Shown here one piece after another: positions 6,888 to 13,522 of a stretch of DNA of 13,522 nucleotides. The position numbers and the translations under genes were made by a program. The notes beneath the pieces are model-generated. The model did no database searches, had not been told where the DNA came from, and saw only the letters and a list, made by a program, of their open reading frames with translations. The number at the start of each line of letters is the position of its first letter. Position 1 is the first letter of the stretch. Source of the DNA: Tannerella sp. (GTDB lineage: Bacteria; Bacteroidota; Bacteroidia; Bacteroidales; Tannerellaceae); NCBI GenBank assembly GCA_031272655.1, contig JAISTJ010000058.1, forward strand, positions 1 through 13,522, given 5' to 3'.

Positions 6888-7796
6888 TCACTCTGCAGCG
6901 GGTTTCTCTTCTTCGGTTGCCGGAGTTTCCTCTGCTGTCGGGGCTTCCTCTGCTTTCGGAGTTTCCTCTGCGGCAGGAGCTTCTTCTGCTGTCGGGGTTT
7001 CCTCTATAGCTTCAGGAGCAGTTTCTTCAGCGGGGGCTTCCTCTGTAGCTGCGGGGGCTTCCTCTGCGACCGCGGGGACTTCCTCAACAGTTGCGGGAGC
7101 TTCTTCCGTAACCACCTCAGTAACAGCCTCTTCCGCTGCAGCGGGAGCTTCTTCAGTTACCTCTTCTGCGGCTGCCGGGGCTGCCTCCTCGGCAACAGGA
7201 GCTTCCTCCGTTGCGGTTTCAGCCTGAGCCTCTTTGGTTGATTCTTTCAGGGCTGCGAGTTCTGCTGCCGCCGCTGCTTCGGCTGCCGCTTTGGCGTCAG
7301 CTTCTTCTTTAGCTTTTGCAGCCGCTTCAGCCGCTATATCCGCCCGTTTCTTGGACAGTTCGGCCGCCTTAGCTTTATTGACCTCTTTTTCAGCCTCAAG
7401 AAGCGACTTAGCCGTAGCTTTTTTCTTCTCGCGCTCATTGTCTTTCACTTTCGTAAGCGAAGCCTTCTTTTGTTCAATCCAAGCGTTGAACCTGCTTTCA
7501 GCCGTCGCCTCATCGAAAGCGCCTTTTTTAACTCCTTCAAGTAAATGTTTTTTCAGACATACGCCCTCGCGCGAGAGGAGCATCCGCGCGGTGTCGGTGG
7601 GCTGTGCGCCCGTCTGCAACCAATACAAAGCCCTGTCGAACTTCAAATCTATTGTAGCAGGATTTGTGTTCGGATTATATGAACCTATCCTTTCAATAAA
7701 TTTTCCATCTCGTGGAGCCCTGCTGTCTGCGACTACGACCTGATAAAAGGCATAACCTTTACGGCCGAATCTCTGCAATCTGATTTTTGTTGCCAT
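6888..7796 (-). CDS. rpsP: 30S ribosomal protein bS16 with a very long acidic/Ala-Pro-rich C-terminal tail
   Basis: Residues 1-90 are a clear bS16: [20 protein letters not shown], then [22 protein letters not shown] (two segments, residues 21-42) and the [20 protein letters not shown] region (59-78). bS16 binds 16S rRNA and is needed for 30S assembly. Typical bacterial bS16 has about 80-90 residues and Bacteroidota homologues are commonly extended to about 150-190; this one has 302. The extension has three parts: a basic, probably helical segment (about 100-150), an Ala/Glu/Lys-rich helix (about 150-195) and a low-complexity tail (197-302) with seven EEAP and three EETP motifs. The frame is intact to a TGA at 6888-6890. 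Transcription comes from the promoter at 7831-7860 and ends at the terminator at 6798-6843, so it is probably monocistronic. Confidence 0.95.
   Translation of the reverse strand: MATKIRLQRFGRKGYAFYQVVVADSRAPRDGKFIERIGSYNPNTNPATIDLKFDRALYWLQTGAQPTDTARMLLSREGVCLKKHLLEGVKKGAFDEATAESRFNAWIEQKKASLTKVKDNEREKKKATAKSLLEAEKEVNKAKAAELSKKRADIAAEAAAKAKEEADAKAAAEAAAAAELAALKESTKEAQAETATEEAPVAEEAAPAAAEEVTEEAPAAAEEAVTEVVTEEAPATVEEVPAVAEEAPAATEEAPAEETAPEAIEETPTAEEAPAAEETPKAEEAPTAEETPATEEEKPAAE
6921..7208 (-). repeat. Degenerate repeat region encoding the EEAP/EETP tail of bS16
   Basis: Codons 197-292 of rpsP encode ten EE[AT]P motifs spaced irregularly, 6 to 20 residues apart. At DNA level the plus strand shows recurring GGGGCTTCCTC- and GGAGCTTCTTC-like blocks. 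The reading frame is kept, so length changes would have to occur in multiples of 3. Confidence 0.8.
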
Positions 7797-7830
7797 GCTT
7801 TGAATTATTAAAATTTAAATTTTCAGGCCG

Positions 7831-7860
7831 CAAAGGTACAACTTTTTTTTCAAAAATCAA
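7831..7860 (-). promoter_or_regulatory. rpsP promoter
   Basis: On the minus strand, -7 element TACCTTTG (7831-7838) and -33 TTG (7858-7860) are separated by exactly 19 nt, the best-matched promoter spacing for this phylum. The leader is about 30 nt and contains a 14-bp palindrome, AAAATTTAAATTTT (7810-7823). Confidence 0.75.
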
Positions 7861-7909
7861 CCTTTAGACAAAAAAAATTGATTCCGAGATAAAAATTTTT
7901 CGATTTTTT

Positions 7910-7939
7910 TTGGAGATTAGAAAACTATTTATAACTTTG
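7910..7939 (+). promoter_or_regulatory. Orphan promoter in the rpsP-susC intergenic region
   Basis: TTG (7910-7912, as TTTG from 7909) and TAACTTTG (7932-7939) are separated by 19 nt. This is as good as the rpsP promoter, but no recognisable gene follows: the next ATG (7962) opens an 85-codon ORF without known family features. It is divergent from rpsP. It could drive that ORF, a non-coding RNA, or a very long susC leader. Confidence 0.6.
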
Positions 7940-8035
7940 CAGCGACAAATACAATACCACAATGAGAATGTTTTGGACGAAATTCGCGGACTGCTACCAT
8001 CAATACGGGGAGCTTGGCTATCCGGAAGGGCTTGT

Positions 8036-8113
8036 GTCATGTCGTCGCGAGGAGGAACGAAGCAATCTTGTTTTGCGCGTACCACGTCATTGCGAGAAAC
8101 GAAGCAATCCAGA
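8036..8113. repeat. Two copies of a GTCAT..GCGAG..ACGAAGCAATC dispersed-type repeat
   Basis: Copy A (8036-8068) and copy B (8086-8113) share the blocks GTCAT, GCGAG and ACGAAGCAATC, with small insertions in A. Copy B has short inverted arms ATTGC/GCAAT. Intergenic repeats of this type are widespread in bacterial genomes and produce spurious ORFs in several frames, as here (7864-8124 minus and 7910-8140 plus). Confidence 0.65.
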
Positions 8114-8163
8114 ATCCTTAACAAACATTACGTTAAATAATTTGCAAATACCGTCTATTTTGC

Positions 8164-8208
<45 letters not shown>

Positions 8209-8218
8209 TTTATAAATA

Positions 8219-8264
8219 GCGCCCGTCCGCGCGCGTTTGTATTTAATGTTAATGTTATAATATA
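8219..8264 (+). promoter_or_regulatory. GC-rich patch and candidate susC promoter
   Basis: A short GC-rich patch (8219-8235) in AT-rich DNA contains alternating CGCGCGCG. It is followed by TTTG (8236-8239), two direct AATGTT repeats (8245-8256) and TATAAT (8256-8261). The last could act as a -10 box, but the standard TAnnTTTG is absent and the TTTG-to-TATAAT spacing is only 16 nt, so the assignment is weak. No other promoter upstream of susC is better. Confidence 0.3.
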
Positions 8265-8299
8265 CAGAGGCGACTTCACAAAAAGTGGAGCCGCCTCTG
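8265..8299 (+). terminator. Large hairpin in the susC leader (terminator or attenuator)
   Basis: Arms 8265-8279 and 8285-8299 form a 15-bp stem with one A-C mismatch and one G-U pair around an AAAAA loop. The sequence after it is T-rich but broken (CTGTTTCTATAATTTT). It ends 42 nt before the susC ATG. It may end a transcript from the orphan promoter at 7910-7939, or attenuate susC. Confidence 0.55.
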
Positions 8300-8341
8300 C
8301 TGTTTCTATAATTTTAGTATTAATTCTTAAAAAATGTAAAC

Positions 8342-11300
8342 ATGAAAAAGGAAAAAATTTTTCAGAACAAGGAAGGAGGAACATGGCTCAAAAAGCTATC
8401 AATGCTATGTCTCCTCGCATGTTTCTCGCTGACTGTTTCAGCGCAGAAAAGAGTAACCGGCACCGTACTTGACACATCAGGCGAAACAGTTATCGGCGCC
8501 AACGTAGTGGAAAAAGGCACTACAAACGGAACAAGCACCGACTCAGACGGCAAGTTCGTCCTAACAGTCGGAGACAATGCCGTGTTACAGATATCCTACG
8601 TAGGATACGTAACACAAGAAATCAAAGTAGGCAACCAAACCGCTCTCAACATCACGCTTCAGGAAGACGCGCAAGCGTTGGAAGAGGTTGTCGTAGTCGG
8701 TTACGGTGTCCAGAAAAAAGTAACATTAATCGGATCAGTTGCTACGGTATCTTCAAAGGATATTCAAGCTATACCCGCGACCAATCTTACTGCTGCTTTA
8801 AGCGGAAGATTGGCGGGAGTGAAGATTCTGCAATCTACCGGAACGCCCGGCTCGACTTCTTCTTTGACGGTACGCGCTACCGGAACATGGAACAATGCCG
8901 ATCCGCTTTATGTTATTGACGGAGTAGTCAGAGACAAAGTTGCATTTGACGGACTTAATGCAAGTGAAATTGAAAATTTATCGGTTTTGAAAGACGCTTC
9001 TGCGGCTATTTACGGTGCTCGTGCAGCCAATGGGGTAGTTTTGGTTACAACTAAGAGGGGAACATCCGGCAAACCTGTGATTTCCTACAGTGGTCATTTC
9101 GGCGTTTCGGAACCCACAAAATTTCCAAGCCCTCAAACGGCATACGATCAGGCTGTCTTTATCAATGACTATCTGACAGAACAAAAGATCACCGACATGA
9201 ATAACGGTAGCTGGTACACGCAGGACGAACTTGACTTCTTTAAAACGCATGATTTTCCATGGTTAGATCCTGTGTTAAAGTCGCCGACAGTGAACAAACA
9301 TGCTTTAAATGTATCCGGAGGAAATGACCGTGTCCGCTATTTTGTAGGCGGGAACTTTCAATACGAAACAGGTATTTTTGATAACAGCAATTATCGTACC
9401 TATAATTTGCGCGGCAATATTGAAGCCAGCATCACAAAAGATCTTATTGCATCTCTTAATCTGAATATGGATAACAGATTCACACAAGTTCCGCAATGGA
9501 GATATAACGGCGACAATATCACACAGTATGACTTATTCAAAGCATTATTAATACACTCTTCCATGACACCGCCATATATCAATGGGCTTCCGGTAGGAAA
9601 GCCTTATGTAGAATGGCATCCGTTAGAATTAATCAAAGGTGTAAATGGTTATGACAGGAGGAAGAATAATTACTATGAGGCTACGGTGGCATTGCAATAC
9701 AATATTCCGTGGATTGAAGGTTTGAGTTTGAAAGTGCAATACAACAAATATGACTCTTATGCTTTCAGGAAACAATTGAGGTTGCCGTATAATATGTACA
9801 ATTTTGAGACGACCGGCGGTCACGGACATATTGTGGATCCTGCCACTGCAAAAGTTGTAGATGTGTACATACGAAATGACGGAAATGCGTTGATAGAGCG
9901 ACAGCAAATGGATTATAACTATCAGCTAAATGGCTATATCACTTACAATCACCGGTTTGGGAAGCATGATATAGGCGCCCTGTTTGTTTATGAGCAAGCG
10001 GAAGGCACCTCCGACTGGTTTCAGGCTGAGCGCGATAATTACATATCTGCCGACATTGATCAATTAGATGCAGGCTCTTCAACTCCGGCCATTCTGCCTA
10101 CCGGCAGTGGCTCGGAAAACGGACGCCTTTCCTATATAGGCAGAATAAATTACGGCTATGATAATAAATACCTGTTTGAGGCATCATTCCGTTACGATGG
10201 TTCTGTAAGGTTCGCTCCCAAAAAGAGATGGGGATTTTTCCCTTCGGCTTTTGCCGCGTGGCGTATTTCGGAAGAAAACTTTTTTAAAGAAAACATCAAT
10301 TTCATAAACAGTCTCAAACTGAGAGCTTCAGTAGGCGTACTTGGAAACGATGCAGTCGGAGGGTGGCAATGGGCGCAACGCTACAATTTTACAAGCGGAC
10401 AATATTATGGCGGATCCGGCGTATCCACAGGAGTTAGTGCGGCAGCCATTCCCAATCCGGACATCACATGGGAAAAATCCGCATCATGGAACGGCGGGTT
10501 AGACGCTACGTTTTTGAACAGCAAATTAGTTGTCGGAGCAGATGTTTTCTACCGGCATACCTACGACATTCTCGGAAGTCGCCTTGCGGCATTGCCTACT
10601 ACGTTTGGAGCAAGTATGCCACAAGAAAATTATGCTACCATTGATACCAAGGGATTTGAGTTAGAGATGAGTTATAATAACAAATATAACGATATTGAAT
10701 ATTATGTCAAGGGTAATCTTGGTTATGCCGTAAACAAGCTTATTTATCAGGACGAAGCGGAAAATATTCGTCCCTATCAGTCAAAAATAGGTCTTAATAC
10801 GGATATAGCAATGGGTTATGTAGCTACCGATATTATCAGAACGCAAGCCGAACTTGATGCAATAATGGCTGCAAATCCCAATTATCGCATATTTGGAAAT
10901 ATCCCGACGGTCGGAATGTTGAATTACAAAGATTTAAGAGGTCCAAATTCGGAAACGCCCGATGGAATTATAGATAGTAATGACCAGACATGGATCAGGA
11001 AACATACAACCCCACCTGTCAATTACGGTTTTGGTCTCGGAGGAATCTGGAAGAATATAACTCTTGACCTGTATTTTCAAGGAGTTGGCAATTATGATGT
11101 TATGCCAAGCTACAGAGGCACACAGGCTCGCCAAATCGAAACGAATTTTGACATCTGGACTGATCACTGGACACCGGAAAATCCAAATGCTTCAATGCCA
11201 AAGACATATAACAATCAGGCAGGTAATGAATCAACCTTCTGGTTGAAAAATGGCGCTTATCTGAGGTTGAAAAATGTTACTCTTGCATACGACCTGCCAA

Positions 11301-11479
11301 AATCAGTTATCAACAAACTGAACATGGGACAATGCAGGATTTTCGTAGAAGGTCAAAATCTGTTACTGCTTATAGACCACGTTAAATGGTTTGATCCGGA
11401 AGTTGGAAATACGGGCAATAACATGCTTGTTTATCCGATTACAAAAACCTATTCGGTCGGTATTAATATTAGTTTATAA
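8342..11479 (+). CDS. SusC/RagA family TonB-dependent outer membrane transporter
   Basis: The 1045-residue product is a complete SusC-type receptor. A signal peptide spans about 1-34 (cleavage expected near VSA|Q). A CarboxypepD_reg-like beta-sandwich covers about 37-110 (RVTGTVLDTSGETVIGANV, SYVGY at 85-89). The family hallmark EEVVVVGYG is at 114-122. The plug domain spans about 127-240, with IPATNLTAALSGRLAGV, DPLYVIDG (187-194), LKDASAAIYGARAANG (216-231) and VVLVTTKRG. The rest is beta-barrel. No N-terminal STN signalling domain is present, so it is not an obvious transducer to an anti-sigma factor. The last residue is Leu in YSVGINISL, where an aromatic is more usual in outer-membrane barrels. 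With SusD it should import oligosaccharides or peptides using TonB energy; the substrate is unknown. It lies 21 nt before the susD gene and is preceded by a hairpin and a microsatellite. Confidence 0.96.
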   Translation: MKKEKIFQNKEGGTWLKKLSMLCLLACFSLTVSAQKRVTGTVLDTSGETVIGANVVEKGTTNGTSTDSDGKFVLTVGDNAVLQISYVGYVTQEIKVGNQTALNITLQEDAQALEEVVVVGYGVQKKVTLIGSVATVSSKDIQAIPATNLTAALSGRLAGVKILQSTGTPGSTSSLTVRATGTWNNADPLYVIDGVVRDKVAFDGLNASEIENLSVLKDASAAIYGARAANGVVLVTTKRGTSGKPVISYSGHFGVSEPTKFPSPQTAYDQAVFINDYLTEQKITDMNNGSWYTQDELDFFKTHDFPWLDPVLKSPTVNKHALNVSGGNDRVRYFVGGNFQYETGIFDNSNYRTYNLRGNIEASITKDLIASLNLNMDNRFTQVPQWRYNGDNITQYDLFKALLIHSSMTPPYINGLPVGKPYVEWHPLELIKGVNGYDRRKNNYYEATVALQYNIPWIEGLSLKVQYNKYDSYAFRKQLRLPYNMYNFETTGGHGHIVDPATAKVVDVYIRNDGNALIERQQMDYNYQLNGYITYNHRFGKHDIGALFVYEQAEGTSDWFQAERDNYISADIDQLDAGSSTPAILPTGSGSENGRLSYIGRINYGYDNKYLFEASFRYDGSVRFAPKKRWGFFPSAFAAWRISEENFFKENINFINSLKLRASVGVLGNDAVGGWQWAQRYNFTSGQYYGGSGVSTGVSAAAIPNPDITWEKSASWNGGLDATFLNSKLVVGADVFYRHTYDILGSRLAALPTTFGASMPQENYATIDTKGFELEMSYNNKYNDIEYYVKGNLGYAVNKLIYQDEAENIRPYQSKIGLNTDIAMGYVATDIIRTQAELDAIMAANPNYRIFGNIPTVGMLNYKDLRGPNSETPDGIIDSNDQTWIRKHTTPPVNYGFGLGGIWKNITLDLYFQGVGNYDVMPSYRGTQARQIETNFDIWTDHWTPENPNASMPKTYNNQAGNESTFWLKNGAYLRLKNVTLAYDLPKSVINKLNMGQCRIFVEGQNLLLLIDHVKWFDPEVGNTGNNMLVYPITKTYSVGINISL

Positions 11480-11500
11480 ACTCTTAAAAAATAATCAGAT

Positions 11501-13216
11501 ATGAAAACAATATATCAATTTTTAGTTATTTTGTTCAGCCTGTACGTGTTTAACAGCTGTACGGACGTGTTAGATAAAAAGGATCTGACAGCGCTTGACG
11601 AACAAACAGTGTGGAATGATGCTTCTTATGCGGAATTTTTTGTCAACAAATTATGTATTGATAACCTGCCGGGATGGGATACTTCCGATAATTCGGACAA
11701 TACACCCGGAGGCGGTAATATTTTGTACGGACAAATAACGAGCAACGACATCAATGACTGGCCATACACCCAAATACGTAATGTAAACCTGTTTCTTCAG
11801 AAAATTGGGACAGGGAATATAGATGCAAGCACTCAATCGGTATTGAAAGGTCAAGCGCTTGTTCTACGTGCATGGCTTTACTTCAGGATGGTACGGCTTT
11901 ATGGAGGCGTTCCGTTGATTTTAGAGCCTCAAGAGTTGAAGGATGATCTGTATGTTACCCGTAACAAGACGTCAGAATGTATTACTCAAATAGTCAAAGA
12001 TTTGGATGATGCAATCAATTCGGATTTGCCATGGTCGTGGAGCGGAGACAATGCAGGGAAAATTTCAAAAGCGGCAGCGCTTGCCCTCAAAGCGCGAGTT
12101 CTCCTGTTTTGGGCAAGTCCGCAATATAATCGTCCCGGCACAAGAGATGCGCAACGTTGGGAAACAGCATATTCTGTAAATAAACAAGCCAAAGAACAGC
12201 TTGAAAATCAAGGATATGGGCTATACAACAGTTATTCCGATTTGTGGTTTGACGAGATGAATAAAGAAGTTATTTTTGTAAAACGGCAGTATTATCCGGG
12301 TGAAACAAATGCTTGGGCAGCTTCAACCAGGCCGTTGGAAGCATCAACAAATTATACGGGAGGAAATCATCCAACTGCCGAGTTTGTTGATATTTATCCC
12401 ATGGCTGACGGTACTTCGCCTTCTGAATCTCCAGACTATGACCCGATACATTATTGGCGGAACAGAGACCCACGCTTCGAAGCCACAATAGCTTATAACT
12501 CATGCTATTATCCTTTAATCGGAAGAGCTGTTACCAGACAATGGACATATCGAGGATATGCACCCGAACAGAATAATGGCAGCCGCACAGGTTATTACTG
12601 TCGTAAGGCTATAGATATGACTCAAACGGTATTTGATTGTCAAAACAGTCCAACAGATTGGATAGAAATCAGATATGCTGAAGTTTTATTAAATTTTGCC
12701 GAATGTGCAGCAGAAACAGGTCATAATGATGAAGCTGTTGAGGTATTGAAACAAATCAGGGCGAGAGCAGGAATCCTGCCCGGTGAAAATAGAATGTATG
12801 GAATCAAAACCGGCTTGACTGGCGACGATTTGATTAATGCCATAATGTTTGAACGCAGGATAGAACTTGCTTTTGAGGGAAATAAGCGTTATTGGGATTT
12901 GCGTCGTCGAAGATTGTTTGCTCCCGAGTTGAACGGAACAAGACGGCACGGACGTTTTGCAAATCTTGTAGAACCGCTTACACCCGTTGATATGGACCAA
13001 ATCAGGCTAAGTACGCCTGAACCGGATTGGGATACGGAATATACAAAATACTTTGAAGATGAGTTAGTACTCATTGATACTCAATATGATATTAACTACC
13101 CAGATAGTTATTATTTCTATGGAATCCCAAACAGTCATTTAGAAGCCAACTCAAAGTTGCAGCAAACCGAAGGTTGGCCTGATAATGGCAGCGGACTGTT
13201 TGATCCTTATCAATAA
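11501..13216 (+). CDS. SusD/RagB family nutrient-binding outer membrane lipoprotein
   Basis: The 571-residue product has a lipoprotein signal ending FNSC20 and the acidic-leaning linker typical of surface-exposed Bacteroidota lipoproteins. The helical SusD core shows LKGQALVLRAWLYFRMVRLY and GGVPLI (115-140), ECITQIVKDLDDAI (159-172), ISKAAALALKARVLLFWASP (188-207) and RYAEVLLNFAECAAETG (391-407). The C-terminal SusD_RagB part has IMFERRIELAFEGNKRYWDL (448-467) and the closing LQQTEGWPDNGSGLFDP. SusD proteins lie over the SusC barrel and capture glycan at the cell surface. Ligand-binding residues are too variable to predict the ligand. It is co-transcribed with the upstream susC-like gene and followed by a strong hairpin, so the operon has only these two genes; no hydrolase or surface glycan-binding protein follows. 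Confidence 0.96.
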   Translation: MKTIYQFLVILFSLYVFNSCTDVLDKKDLTALDEQTVWNDASYAEFFVNKLCIDNLPGWDTSDNSDNTPGGGNILYGQITSNDINDWPYTQIRNVNLFLQKIGTGNIDASTQSVLKGQALVLRAWLYFRMVRLYGGVPLILEPQELKDDLYVTRNKTSECITQIVKDLDDAINSDLPWSWSGDNAGKISKAAALALKARVLLFWASPQYNRPGTRDAQRWETAYSVNKQAKEQLENQGYGLYNSYSDLWFDEMNKEVIFVKRQYYPGETNAWAASTRPLEASTNYTGGNHPTAEFVDIYPMADGTSPSESPDYDPIHYWRNRDPRFEATIAYNSCYYPLIGRAVTRQWTYRGYAPEQNNGSRTGYYCRKAIDMTQTVFDCQNSPTDWIEIRYAEVLLNFAECAAETGHNDEAVEVLKQIRARAGILPGENRMYGIKTGLTGDDLINAIMFERRIELAFEGNKRYWDLRRRRLFAPELNGTRRHGRFANLVEPLTPVDMDQIRLSTPEPDWDTEYTKYFEDELVLIDTQYDINYPDSYYFYGIPNSHLEANSKLQQTEGWPDNGSGLFDPYQ

Positions 13217-13225
13217 CTCCTTTAT

Positions 13226-13261
13226 GAATAACGGCTTCACTTCAAAGTGAAGCCGTTATTC
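13226..13261 (+). terminator. Terminator hairpin after susD
   Basis: A perfect 17-nt inverted repeat (13226-13242 and 13245-13261) with a tiny loop starts 9 nt after the susD stop. The following ATTTGTT is a short, impure T-tract. It should terminate the susCD transcript, and the hairpin may be stable enough to protect the 3' end. Confidence 0.85.
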
Positions 13262-13422
13262 ATTTGTTGCAGTGTGGCTTTCATACAGAGAAAGCCTTAG
13301 ATGCTTTCAAAAAACATTTCCATGTGCTGATACACATAAATAACGAAAAAACGCCGATCTTGAAAGTTTTTGCAATTATTTTTATTAACTTTGTAGCCAA
13401 ATCATCAAAACATTTATAGATT
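13262..13422. other. Intergenic region after susCD
   Basis: These 161 bp hold no ORF I can support. A small hairpin (GGCTTTC/GAAAGCC arms at 13276-13282 and 13290-13296, 7-nt loop) has no T-tract after it. The promoter element of the next gene is at 13386-13393. Confidence 0.5.
13386..13393 (+). promoter_or_regulatory. Promoter -7 element of the right-edge gene
   Basis: TAACTTTG fits TAnnTTTG exactly and is identical to the orphan promoter element at 7932-7939. It lies 29 bp before the ATG at 13423. A -33 TTG at the ideal distance is not evident (CTTG at 13359-13362 is 23 nt away). Confidence 0.6.
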
Positions 13423-13522
13423 ATGCGAAAGTTTAATGACACTGGGCTGTGCGTACCGACAATGCACTATATGGCCGATACGAGCGACAAGATTGACAGG
13501 GTCTTTCAAATGGTGGAAGACG
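13423..13522 (+). CDS. AAA-ATPase-like/PD-(D/E)XK family protein, N-terminal fragment
   Basis: Only 33 residues are in the window. They begin MRKFNDTGLCVPTMHYMADT and continue SDKIDRVFQMVED. The start pattern (K-x-F-N-x-T-G-L-C-x-P, then H-Y-M-x-D-T and a helix ending near V-D/E-x-G) matches the N-terminus of a family of ATP-binding proteins common in Bacteroidales. These carry an AAA-ATPase-like domain followed by a C-terminal PD-(D/E)XK nuclease-like domain. Their role is not established. The Walker A motif expected within the next 20 or so residues is outside the window, so the call rests on recall of the N-terminal pattern alone. Confidence 0.65.
   Translation, partial: MRKFNDTGLCVPTMHYMADTSDKIDRVFQMVED

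Noticed and set aside
6760-6891. GTG-initiated 44-residue N-terminal extension of the hydrolase lipoprotein
   Set aside because: It overlaps the end of rpsP, contains the rpsP terminator and would bury the lipoprotein signal that begins at the ATG at 6759.
6772-7227. Plus-strand ORF encoding Ser/Ala/Gly/Val repeats
   Set aside because: It is the antisense shadow of the rpsP low-complexity tail; rpsP has a clear conserved domain, promoter and terminator on the minus strand.
7234-7743. Second plus-strand Ser/Ala-rich ORF
   Set aside because: Antisense of the rpsP coding region, with no start signal or independent features.
7864-8140. ORFs on both strands around the dispersed-type repeat copies
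   Set aside because: They are read from the repeat sequence itself and show no protein family features; only the promoter-linked 7962 frame was kept, at low confidence.

Overview
The window looks like a chromosomal segment of a Bacteroidales-type bacterium (phylum Bacteroidota). Three things support this: a SusC/SusD outer-membrane pair, lipoprotein glycoside hydrolases, and promoters of the Bacteroidota type (-7 element TAnnTTTG, often with TTG about 19 bp upstream) in front of most transcription units. Shine-Dalgarno sequences are mostly absent, with one clear exception at 1005-1012.

Layout. (1) 1-321, minus: the first 107 residues of a GH106-like (alpha-L-rhamnosidase family) lipoprotein that runs off the left edge. 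(2) 322-404: a divergent promoter region with two mirror-image -7 elements. (3) 405-5167, plus: DUF4129 membrane protein, DUF4350 membrane protein, LOG-family nucleotide phosphoribohydrolase, MoxR AAA+ ATPase and DUF58 protein. This is the MoxR/DUF58 cluster common in Bacteroidota, with a LOG gene inserted in the middle and a second promoter in front of moxR. (4) 5195-5236: a six-unit heptanucleotide tandem repeat that overlaps the 3' end of the next gene. (5) 5224-6759, minus: a lipoprotein glycoside hydrolase with an alpha/alpha-toroid (MGH1/GH63-like) domain. (6) 6888-7796, minus: rpsP (ribosomal protein bS16) with an extraordinarily long Glu/Ala/Pro/Thr-rich tail, a strong promoter and a clear intrinsic terminator. 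(7) 7797-8341: a 545-bp intergenic stretch with an orphan promoter, a short unidentified ORF running through two copies of a dispersed-type repeat, a 41-nt (AC)n microsatellite, a GC-rich alternating patch and a large hairpin. (8) 8342-13216, plus: a susC-like and susD-like pair, followed by a perfect 17-bp inverted repeat acting as terminator. (9) 13423-end, plus: the first 33 residues of what looks like an AAA-ATPase-like/PD-(D/E)XK family protein.

How the genes may work together. SusC (TonB-dependent channel) and SusD (surface glycan-binding lipoprotein) form one importer complex. The two hydrolase lipoproteins suggest glycan use, but neither is in the sus operon, and no SusR-type, hybrid two-component or ECF sigma/anti-sigma regulator is visible, so the substrate cannot be named. 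The DUF4129-DUF4350-MoxR-DUF58 genes probably form an envelope-associated MoxR chaperone module of poorly known function.

I see no convincing wholly new system. The most unusual material is the regulatory-looking DNA between rpsP and susC (microsatellite, GC patch and hairpin) and the bS16 tail.
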